Shown: in pieces, positions 55,859-64,000 of the stretch
Numbering within the stretch: the first letter of the stretch is position 1
How the letters are laid out: every line of letters starts with the position of its first letter
Assembly: GCA_963921825.1 (NCBI GenBank)
Contig: OY997596.1
Span: 39,981,932-40,045,931, forward strand
Direction: 5' to 3'
DNA length: 64,000 nt
From: Erodium maritimum
Taxonomy: Eukaryota; Streptophyta; Magnoliopsida; Geraniales; Geraniaceae
Notes under the pieces: generated by a model
What the model was told of the DNA's origin: nothing
What the model saw: only the letters and a program-made list of their open reading frames with translations
The model's database searches: none
Translations under genes and position numbers: made by a program

Positions 55859-58247
55859 TTTCTCTTGCACAGCCGCCACACCAGAAGCTGTTCCCCTCGC
55901 CGGTGATGGCCCTGGCTGTCGCCGGCGAAGGCTTCCCCTCCTCCTTTCACCTTCACCTTCTCCTTCTTCTTCTCCTCTTCCCTTTCCCGCCGGCCCTTTT
56001 CCTTGTGCTCGTCGGAGCTTGACTTCTCCTCCGGGTCTTAGCTCGTGCTGCTCGGTCAGAATCGTTCGTCGGAGTCCTCTGCTCGGGTTCATCGGCGAGG
56101 TCTCGGCCATACCCGATCTGGGGCTGCCAAAGGTCGTTGCTTTGTGGGTGCAGCTCCGGCGAACGGGATGGTGGCTCGCGGTGTCTCTGGGTTGACCGGG
56201 TTGGTGGCTCGCGGTGGCTTCGGGAGCAGCTCCGGCGAACGGGTTTTGTGCAGATCTGGGTAGAGTTTCATGCTGCCGGAGTTGTGCTGCTCGGTTCTGC
56301 TTCGTGGTGGTGCTGCTCCGTCCGGCGACGTGTCGGGTCCCTTGGCCGGACATGGAGGTTGCTCGGCCAATGAAGAGCTCTTGATGGCTGCGTTTTTGAC
56401 TCAGATCTAGTGTCCAGGGTAGATCTGAAGCTCTTTTTGGAGGGAGTTGCGGGCTATCAATTGTTCCTTCCGTCTCTCATCGTTTCTGACCTCCGTGATG
56501 CGATCTGGAAGCCATGGCTTTCGTCTGGGGTGTGGAGTGGTGCTTGTTCCGGCAGTGTGGAGTGGTGCTTGTTCCGGAAGCTCGGTCGGTCGTGACTTGG
56601 TGGGGCCGTTGTGTTTCTGGTGGTGGGACGTCATTTGTGCAGCGTGGGTTTTGGCCAGCCTTTTGGTTATGGACTTGGGTTTGGTTCTGGTTTGATGGGT
56701 CGGGTTATTCTGACACGGATATCCATAACCTGCCCATTTCTTGGTCCTCTTCGGTCAGTTTTCAGCTTGTCTCGGAGGCGCTGTTCTTCGCTATGTGGTG
56801 ATGCTATTGTTTTGTTAGTTCGTTCTTGATCTACCGTGGGAAACATTTCGTACGTTGACGATTTATTGTGGATTGGGTCTCGTTCTAACGGAGTAGACTG
56901 TTGCTCTTCTTGCTGGTTTTGGTGTCTTCTTTTGTTTGGGTCCGGGCTAGATCGTGCTCGGTATCATTACAGGCTTTCTCCTTCGGGTCCTCGCTGCCGG
57001 TTTGCGAGGGGTTACCGGTCTCGGTTTCAGAACGCTCAGCACGCATTCCAGTTTCGGTTTCTCGGATTAGTAGACTTGTTGTTGCTGGCTTGAAGTTTGG
57101 ATCTCGTACTCGGTAGAAATATCGGTCCTCCCCGTTTTTAGCTTCGGAGGTGCATTTGTTAGAGCTGGTTGTGAGATACGTTTCTGCATCTTTTTGGAAG
57201 TGGTTCGTTGTGGCTCTCGTCTAGGTGCTACTGGTGGCTCGCCCTGTTACCTAGCTTTTCATCTCAGGCCTGGTCGTGGGACGCGTTTCCTCATCCTCGA
57301 GTGTTGATCGTCGTGGACCTGGTGGTTAGTTGAGGCTCACTGGTATTCCTCTTCTCCAGCTATAGTTTAATGTTCCACTCATTGTTCCATTATCGATATC
57401 TGTTGGTTTTACTCTGCTTCCTCCCACTTTATTGGGTAGGTTTCGTCGGTTTTTGGGTGTTGGCCCTCGACGAGTACTTTGGTCTTAATGTCATTAAGCA
57501 GTGTTCCTTCAATATTGATTTTAGTATAATGTGTTCTTGAGGGTAATTCCCTTTAGCACTGTCTCCGTCGTTTGTGGTGTTGGCCACCGACTTGTTAGTG
57601 ACTGTCTTCCAGTCTATGTGACGGATTGATGTTCTTAATGAGATAAAGTGTTCTTACTATGGCAGTAGTGGGTTTATTTCAGTTTCGTTTGTGCTTAATG
57701 TTTGGAATTTCCGGGTTCTGACCTATTTTTCCTTGTGTGCTTCATGGTGGCTATTTTCGGGTGTGAGTCTCCTTTTTTAGCCGTCTTTCTTCTTTCCTGG
57801 GCCTGCGTACCTCTTCTCATTCCGGGTCTGCGTACCCATTCATTTCAGGGTCTGCGTACCCATTTAGTTCAGGGTCTGCGTACCCCTTCATTTCAGGGTC
57901 TGCGTACCCCTTCATTTCAGGGTCTGCGTACCCCTTCATTTCAGGGTCTGCGTACCCTTTCACTTCATATGTTTCCCCGGTGTGGGGTTTCAGGGTCTGC
58001 GTACCCTTACATTGCTTCATTCAGGGTCTGCGTACCCATTCATCTTCAGGGTCTGTGTACCCTTTCATCTTCAGGGTCAGCGTACCCATTCATCTTCAGG
58101 GTCTGTGTACCCATTCATAGCTACCAGTGTGGTAGTCGTTCATGTGGTTCTTTTTTGTTGGAGAGTCTGTAACTAGACTCTCTTCTTGTACTCCTCTTCC
58201 TCCTTGAGAGAGGTTTAATTTATATATGCTTTGCTGATAACTAAAAA
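55859..58247 (+). mobile_element. Coding-less retroposon with L1-like tail, copy 3 (2.39 kb)
   Basis: GC-rich 5' part, then sequence with GGTGTTGGCC phrases (near 57455 and 57576) as in the element at 932-2161, a 24-bp minisatellite, and a 3' end CTTTGCTGATAACTAAAAAA. The last ~60 bp resemble the end of LINE-3, including a CCTC/GAGG hairpin. Its edges are exact because the second duplication copy gives the unoccupied site (58633-58640). No target duplication longer than about 3 bp is present. No frame resembles a LINE protein, so it is non-autonomous. The 5' end lacks the CTCTCTCTAGA start and is probably truncated. Confidence 0.78.
57822..58118. repeat. 24-bp minisatellite (about 11-12 units)
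   Basis: The unit TTCAGGGTCTGCGTACCC plus about six bases repeats at 24-bp spacing, cleanest at 57845-57955 and diverging on the right. Because 24 is a multiple of three, both strands stay open with 8-residue repeats (GLRTPSFQ on plus, GYADPEMK on minus). It lies in the 3' half of a non-coding retroposon, so coding is unlikely. Confidence 0.9.
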
Positions 58248-58297
58248 ACGTCTGTTGTCCCTCTCTAATATGCATAAGGGCCTAATTATTCACGTTG
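58248..58297. repeat. Tandem duplication unit, copy 1, right part
   Basis: GTCTGTTGTCCCTCTCTAAT to GTTGTTGATGTTA, repeated at 58636-58691 with one visible change. It shows where copy 1 continues after the inserted retroposon. Confidence 0.88.
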
Positions 58298-58307
58298 TTG
58301 ATGTTAT

Positions 58308-58356
<49 letters not shown>

Positions 58357-58688
58357 CATCATCATCATTATTATTATCATTATTATTATTATTATTATCA
58401 TCAATGGTAAGTATTGCATTCATGAAAATTACAAAGGTTGTGATGCATTTAGCTATTCTACACAGACAAGACTGAAATCAAAACGTAAAGAAAAAAATTT
58501 AAAACAAGGAGGAAGTCAAAAATAAATTTCAAAACCACCTCTAATTGAACTATTGCGGGATTTGAAGACATCTTTCCAGTGAACAACAATCTAGAGTATC
58601 AACGATAGATTTGGTGCAGTCGTTGAAAGACCCAACGTCTGTTGTCCCTCTCTAATATGCGTAAGGGCCTAATTATTCACGTTGTTGA
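58298..58688. repeat. Tandem duplication unit, copy 2 (empty site)
   Basis: An (ATT)n microsatellite (58307-58404) plus about 285 bp matching copy 1 but without the retroposon. The copia solo LTR starts at the unit's right edge. Confidence 0.88.
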
Positions 58689-60348
58689 TGTTAGTCTTAG
58701 TGCCCGTAGTTCAATCCTAAAGGTCCAAATGTATATATCACCGTTAGCAATAAAATTAATGTGACTTCATATTACTTATGTGTTGGAGTACTATATCGAT
58801 GTGTGCTCTGATCTATGCCAACCATGAGAATAGAACCATAGATCGAGATAGATCATAATCGATGGGTCCCTAGTCAACAAAGCTTCACTAGAAGCGACTA
58901 GTATGAAAGATGACTCTTTATGGCTTACGTTCTGTTAGTCATTAGAGTGGGATTCCGGAGTCTGATCATAGATATCATGCGGGACATGATATTTGACGAC
59001 CCGGCATGAATATGTGCCATAGATCAAGTCATGAACATATTCATTGTCGTAGCTTGTCATGTATCCTTAGACCAAGGAGTCTTTGTGATCGCTATGTAGT
59101 CAACAACTGAGTTTGACCTGAGCCTAACGTTGTCTGTAACAGAGCTTCCATAACATCCAGGATTGGCTTGGGGACGGGTTACATGAGTGACACGAAAGAC
59201 GGCTAAGGGATTTATCCCTATACTGAGGTATGAGAAAGATATCGGTTCTCGGCCGCTTGATCGAGAGTGACTGAAAGAATAGCATGGCCATGCACATGAT
59301 ATTGGGTATCATATATTCAGTCATCTCACATATCAAGGAACAGTGATTGAGAATAATAAGGATGACGACACTATGCCTTACCTCAATCAGGATATCGGAG
59401 ATAAAAGGATGATGACAGGGACGAGGGAAAGGTTAGAATCGACAAGGTCGATTCGTTATGCAGTTTCAGGCAATACTAAAGTCTCTTTAGTTGCCACTTA
59501 AATAGGATCAAGTAAAATGGGATTTTACGTTGATCTATTCACATGCATAAACCTAAGGGTCACACTGGAGGATGAAACTCATTGACACATTTATGGAGAA
59601 TGGCCAAAAGGGAGTTGTCTCGGGACATGAACAAAACTGGGTTTTGGGTCATGTGCCCGTAAGTGAATAGGACTTTACGAATCGAGACAAGGCTTGTAGT
59701 CTTGGGATTGATCACTTAGGTTAATGTTGGACATTTCCGGTATGGAAGGCTTGTAGACAATGAGCGAATCACAGGACCTCGTTGGAAATGGCCACGGGCC
59801 ATGTTCCAAGAGGCCCATGAAAGGCCCATGGAACTAATTAATCAAGTCTTGATTAATTAGTACTAAGTAAGCAAGACAAGGATTAAGGTGTTGGTGATTC
59901 ACCACCTAACCCAATCTTGTCTTGCCATACTTTGTCCTATTTACACCTTGCTTGTCCCATGCCTTTAGTTGGACAAGTATGGGGTTTGTTATGCTTAAGT
60001 CATCTTTTTTCAACATAACAAACACAAGACACAAATGGGAATCAACTTTTTTCTCTCCCTCGTCCTACCATTTCGGGTTTGGCTAGTTTCCACCTCCATT
60101 TTTGTGTTCTTGAGTCGTCAAAGAGAAGAACTACGTGGCTTTGATTCCCATGTGGATACGTAGGCGTCTTGGAGACTCAAGTCAATCATTCGTTAACCGG
60201 TGTTCTTGTTTTGTTAAGAAATAATGCTGAATTTTTCTCTTGTGAATCCATTCTTTGTTAGTTGTTTCATGGTTTTAATCGTCTCTTGATTTTCCTTGAT
60301 TTTCCGTTGCGAGTTGGTTCATCTCCAACCCTACCTCGAGACCCAACA
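58689..60348 (+). mobile_element. Solo copia LTR, same family as the element at 18737-27181
   Basis: It begins TGTTAGTCTTAGTGCCC and ends CTCGAGACCCAACA; 1,660 bp against 1,688 bp in the complete element, with scattered substitutions and short deletions (for example near 59820 and 59948). No primer-binding site follows. The flanks are GTTGA and ACCAC, so there is no target duplication. That points to unequal recombination between different elements, or loss of one flank, rather than simple LTR-LTR recombination within one insertion. Confidence 0.9.
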
Positions 60349-60549
60349 ACCACCTCATTCCGACGAAGAATCAATATGGTGGCCTCTCTTCAAAATAGGG
60401 ACGGGCAGATGGTGACATGGGAGACATGTATGAAGGAGCCAAGGTTTTAAATACCGGTGACGGTGAAATATCGGTGAGGTCACCGGTAAAGATATTTCAA
60501 TATATCTGCGAGATCTTGGTAAATCGCTTTTTGTATTAAATATATATAT
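60349..60549. other. Unclassified spacer
   Basis: A short stretch ending in a TATATATATA run. Near 60450-60490 the words CGGTGA and GGTGACGG repeat a few times. No feature was supported. Confidence 0.3.
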
Positions 60550-60953
60550 AGGGTAGCTATCCAGTACAAACGCCTCTTATTGTACAAACTGCGAGCGCAC
60601 GAGAGCCACATGATGCGGTCAAAGTGACGTCCGTAGAGCGCCCTAGATGCTGACACGTTGCGCGCGCTGCTGGTGCACGCGCGCACAGTGCTGGTGTGCG
60701 CGCACAGTGCTGATAGTTTACATAGCACACTGCTGATAGTTTAGTACATATGTAAACTAACTGCACTTTTTATACTAAACTATCAACACCGTGCTATGTA
60801 AACTATCAGCACTGTGCGCACGCGCACCAGCTGCGCGCGCGCCCACGTGTCAGCATCTGGGGCGCTCTACTGACGTCACTTTGGGCGGATCCTATGGCTC
60901 TCGTGCGTTCGCAGTTTGCACAATAAGGGCCTGTTTGTACCTGATACTAGTCC

Positions 60954-60957
<4 letters not shown>
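60550..60957. mobile_element. GC-rich foldback MITE in an AT microsatellite
   Basis: Left arm from 60550 and right arm to 60957 are inverted copies over about 185 bp. Shared words include GTACAAAC, AAACTGCGA.CGCACGAGAG, AAAGTGACGTC, TAGAGCGCCC and ATGCTGACACGT. The inner parts of the arms are rich in CG and CA (GCGCGC, GTGCGCGCACAGTG) and join at a short AT-rich centre. Both sides are TATATA repeats, so the target duplication cannot be measured. There is no coding. Confidence 0.78.

Positions 60958-61000
<43 letters not shown>
60957..61000. repeat. (AT)n microsatellite
   Basis: An uninterrupted AT run of about 44 bp right of the foldback MITE. The shorter AT run at 60540-60549 is probably its other half, split by the MITE. 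Confidence 0.95.
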
Positions 61001-61004
<4 letters not shown>

Positions 61005-61785
61005 CGGGTACGACCATGCCATTTTTTTGCGAAATACGAATCAATCCATTCCACATGAATCGTAAATTGGATGGTCTAGTTTGGCTTGTCGATTGGAATC
61101 TAACGCGCACAATTCTGATTTTCTGCATTTATTTGGCTGAATGTGATGGTATATTCGACTTTTTAGAATAAGATGTAATCGGACGTAGCTAAATTATAGG
61201 AATTAATTTCACACGATTCTCTATATTATGGAAGTTACTATATTATAGGTTTCTATTTTTTGGAAACTTTGAGTTTTAGGAACGATCAAACTCTGATCAA
61301 TAATTGTACCTAAATATTTCGGTTATTAGTTTCAAGGAAACATTGAAATTCTATGTACATTAGGATACCTTAAAACCGACATAGCTTTCATATTGCATTG
61401 CAGTCGAATTTTGGAAACTTTAGAACTCTACAAACATAAGAACAATTACGAAACCACAAACATAAGGTGGCATTGAGGCTTATCATACACATTACTCAGT
61501 ATTCATTCACATTTGTGTATACAGACAAACTTAATTGCACAAACACACATCGACATATATGACACACGACATGCAAATGGGTGTTACAAAAACATACATT
61601 AAATTTTTCATAAACACAAATATATGTTATTCTTTATAAGAAACCCTAAAATGAATTTTTAGTAACATTCATGCGTAGTATCTTACCCATACAAAATAAA
61701 ATTGCAGAAACATACATCGAGTTAGGTTCACATATTTACGTATTAATTGCAAAGAAGGCATTGAGGCTTATTCTATACAGTCAAT
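61001..61785. other. Unclassified AT-rich region
   Basis: No supported frame. From about 61440 the sequence becomes rich in ACAAACATACAT-type words that lead into the 192-bp repeat, so the repeat may have older, more diverged units here (GAGGCTTAT at 61473 and 61764). Confidence 0.35.
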
Positions 61786-62170
61786 GTAAAACCGCACATA
61801 CATACATCGTGTTTACATAATACATACAAATGAAAATACCAAAAACATACACGTAAAACTCAAGATGGCATAAACACACATCAAGTATAGCATATTTGTA
61901 CAAATACACGTGACAGAAACATACAGTGACTGTTATTTGTAGAAACAGAGACACTGAGCTTGTCCCATACATACATACAAAAATGACACAAACATACATC
62001 AAGTTTAGAAAATACAAACAAATGAAAATAGACAACACCCCCACGCAAAACACAAGATGGCATAAACACACATTAAATACAGCATATTCATACATATGAA
62101 CATGACAAAAACATACATTGAGTATAAAAAACAGAGACAATGAGCTTGTCACATGACCTTTTGTTGAAAA
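61786..62170. repeat. Two tandem copies of a ~192-bp CA-rich repeat
   Basis: CAAGATGGCATAAACACACA occurs at 61861 and 62053. Surrounding phrases (ACAAATGAAAATA, GAGCTTGTC, ACATACAT) keep the same spacing, giving two diverged copies. The array ends at the broken edge of the gypsy fragment. Minus-strand frames through it (VCLCHL-type repeats) are products of the repeat. Confidence 0.75.
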
Positions 62171-62180
62171 AACGCAATTA

Positions 62181-63062
62181 CTATACAATTACAGAATATA
62201 TCTTCGAGAAGCATGTCGACCCTCTCAACTGATCGAACAAGTCGTCAATCATCGGTATCGGGTATCGGTTCTTCACCGTAGCCCGATTCAGCTTCTGGTA
62301 GTCTATACACATCTGAAGCTCTCCACTCTTCTTCTTGACGAAGAGTGCTGGTGCTCCCCACGACGATACGCTCGGACGGATAAACCCCTTCTTCTGGAGC
62401 TCCTCGAGATGACGCTTCAGCTCGGTCAACTCTGCTGGCGCGAACCTGTAAGGCGCCATCGATATCGCTGCCGTTCCTAGAATCAAGTCAATCCCGAACT
62501 CCACCTCACGACCTGGTGGCAACCCGCTCAACTCCTTAGGAAAGATCTCTGGAAACTCGCACACCACTCGCGGTAGCTCTCGGCTCTGCACGGCCGATAC
62601 TTCCTCCACTGCGGACAAGGCTGACAGGACAACCCCGCTCTTACTGCCCAGAATACACGAAACCTTCGTGTTGCCTGCTGACACCATCACTTGTCGCCTA
62701 TAGCAGTCGGTATTGGCTCGGTACCTCGCCAGCCAATCCATTCCCAAGATTACGTCAAAGGTCGTCATTCCCAGCACGAGAAGGTCACTAGGGCAAGGAA
62801 AGTCTACGACTCCAACTTCGCAGGCACAACAGACCCTAGTCAACATCACATCACCCCCAACTGGGGTGTCCAGACACAGGGGTGGACTCAACGGCTCTAA
62901 ACTCAACCCCAACCTCTCAGCACAACTCAATGAAATAAACGAGTGCGACGCCCCGATATCAAATAAAAATAACACCCGCAAATGATACAATAAGCACGTA
63001 CCCTGAATGGTCTCACGGTAGGTAGCGGATCCTGTGGCTCGGGAGTCGGTAACTGCGTACAC
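62181..63062 (-). pseudogene. Gypsy protease and N-terminal reverse transcriptase
   Basis: Open from [11 protein letters not shown]. The aspartic protease is recognisable ([20 protein letters not shown]), but the catalytic DSG reads [16 protein letters not shown] follows. The RT fingers are well preserved: [59 protein letters not shown]. The frame is cut at GSTCFSKI, immediately before the catalytic Asp of motif A, and ends a few codons later at a stop in unrelated DNA. Confidence 0.88.
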
Positions 63063-64000
63063 TCTACCCTGTGAAACCTGCTGCCTCGGACCTGGCGCAC
63101 TGACCGCTGGTTGTACGGACCTCTGTTGCTGTCTCGGAACTGGCGAGCTCGTGGACGGCTGCGAGAACCTCGACGGCTGACTCTGACGCTGGCGACCTCT
63201 GGGTGACTACACTGTATGCGACAGCTGCGGTCGCTGCGCTGACGTTGCCCCAATCGGATCAGGGCAACTTGCAACTGAGTGCCCAACCCGGCCGCACCGG
63301 TAACACCTGAAATCGTCGGCCCTCGGCCCCATGCCCTGGCCTGTCTGGCTGATCACTAGTAGCGCCGTGGGCCGTCCGCCTATCGGACACTCCCGTCGTA
63401 GTTGGCCCGACTGTCCGCAGGTAAAACATACCGGCACCCGCTCTGAGGCGACTGGCCCTACTGATGCCACCGATCCCATCTGTCTCGATCTGCCCTGCTG
63501 AAACGGTGGCCGAAAGAACCCCGCAGTCCTCTGCCTCCTCGGATCTCGGGACTCTGACGTCCCCGCAACACTGGTCAGCCCCTGCCGAACCTCACGGGTC
63601 CTCGCTACCTCTCAGAGACCCCGCTCCATTACCGCTGCCGTTTCCACTAGCTCTGTAAACACCCAAATCCTCAAGGCGAGGACTCGATCCCGAATCGTCG
63701 GCCTCAGCCCCATTTCGAACCGTTGGCAACGGTTCAGCTCTGTCGCCACCATTTCTGGTGCAAATCGGGTCAGGGACGTGAATCTGGCCTCATACTCTGC
63801 CACTAACGCCCCGTCCTGCTGCAGTTCCAGGACCTACTGATGTCGGTCCGCCCTGGCCGACTCGGGGAAATACTGCTCTAGGAAGACCTCCTCGAAGGTA
63901 CTGTAGTCGTCCCCGACTCTGTCCCGTACGCGCCCCCACCAATGGTAGGCGATGTCCCTCAGCTGGTGAGCTGCAAAGGACACCCTGGTGTGACCGTCAT
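62190..64000 (-). mobile_element. Ty3/gypsy gag-pol fragment, truncated in reverse transcriptase
   Basis: One minus-strand frame runs from the window edge through gag, protease and the start of reverse transcriptase with three in-frame stops (at 63836, 63614 and 63209) and no frameshift that I can see. It breaks off at 62190, just before RT motif A, where CA-rich repeats begin. Single-frame gag-pol and the protein motifs fit a Tekay/Del-like chromovirus (inference). It is the fuller relative of the gag-only element at 12305-29140 and shows what that element has lost. Confidence 0.85.
63063..64000 (-). pseudogene. Gypsy Gag, with three stops
   Basis: From the window edge: gag core with FAAHQLRDIAYHWWGRVRD and FEEVFLEQYFPESARAD, a stop at 63836, then AEYEARFTSLTRFAPEMVAT, a stop at 63614, then two CCHC knuckles. 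In the first, CFTCGQSGQLRREC, the zinc-binding His is Gln; the second, CYRCGRVGHSVASC, is intact. A stop at 63209 follows, before a Ser/Gln/Arg-rich linker into the protease. Gag would form the particle and bind RNA. Confidence 0.85.

Noticed and set aside
55811..56830. GC-rich frames of 60-180 codons on both strands
   Set aside because: They are within a coding-less retroposon. Frames overlap on both strands and show no domain; high GC simply lowers stop frequency.
58295..58525. Poly-isoleucine frame
   Set aside because: It is a translation of an ATT microsatellite.

Overview
This window is nuclear DNA from a flowering plant. The signs are plant L1-clade LINEs with a DUF4283-like ORF1, Ty1/copia and Ty3/gypsy retrotransposons primed from initiator Met-tRNA, Mutator-like (MULE) elements with 9-10 bp target duplications, and many AT-rich spacers. 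I cannot name the species. I find no intact host protein-coding gene. Nearly everything classifiable is transposable element in nested layers, as in plant gene-poor or pericentromeric DNA.

Layout. 1-2176: two GC-rich, coding-less retroposons, head to head, with an L1-like 3' tail. 2521-2860: an orphan promoter-like stretch with a CT microsatellite. 3297-3723: a foldback MITE. 3825-6784: a LINE with ORF1 only (minus; LINE-1). 7261-29530: a four-level nest. A MULE contains an inverted copy of its own family (8982-11758) and a gag-only gypsy element (12305-29140, minus); the gypsy LTR contains a copia element (18737-27181, plus). 29990-30418: a gypsy LTR fragment. 31205-31700: a degenerate minisatellite. 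About 31705-41490: a second LINE (minus; LINE-2) split by two solo gypsy LTRs (32140-35143 and 37561-40287). 42262-52730: a third, near-full-length LINE (plus; LINE-3) carrying two Pack-MULE-like elements (44066-45907 and 48496-49717). 54263-55292: an AT-rich foldback element. 55520-58691: a tandem duplication in which one copy is filled by an LINE-tail retroposon and the other is empty. 58689-60348: a solo copia LTR. 60550-60957: a GC-rich foldback MITE. 62190-64000: a 3'-truncated gypsy gag-pol.

How the parts relate. The insertion order can be read directly. The inner MULE gives the empty site both for its own insertion and for the gypsy insertion, and the left gypsy LTR gives the empty site for the copia insertion. 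LTR divergence agrees: the gypsy LTRs differ at many positions, the copia LTRs at only about three. Most elements look non-autonomous: the copia has lost catalytic residues in protease, integrase and reverse transcriptase, the gypsy keeps only a shortened gag, and the LINEs lack ORF2, endonuclease or key residues. Movement of the youngest elements therefore probably depended on enzymes supplied in trans.

The most unusual signals are three tandem 149-bp tRNA-like modules with A and B boxes inside the MULE family, the catalytically dead copia with almost identical LTRs, and the gypsy gag ORF that stays open through two deletions.
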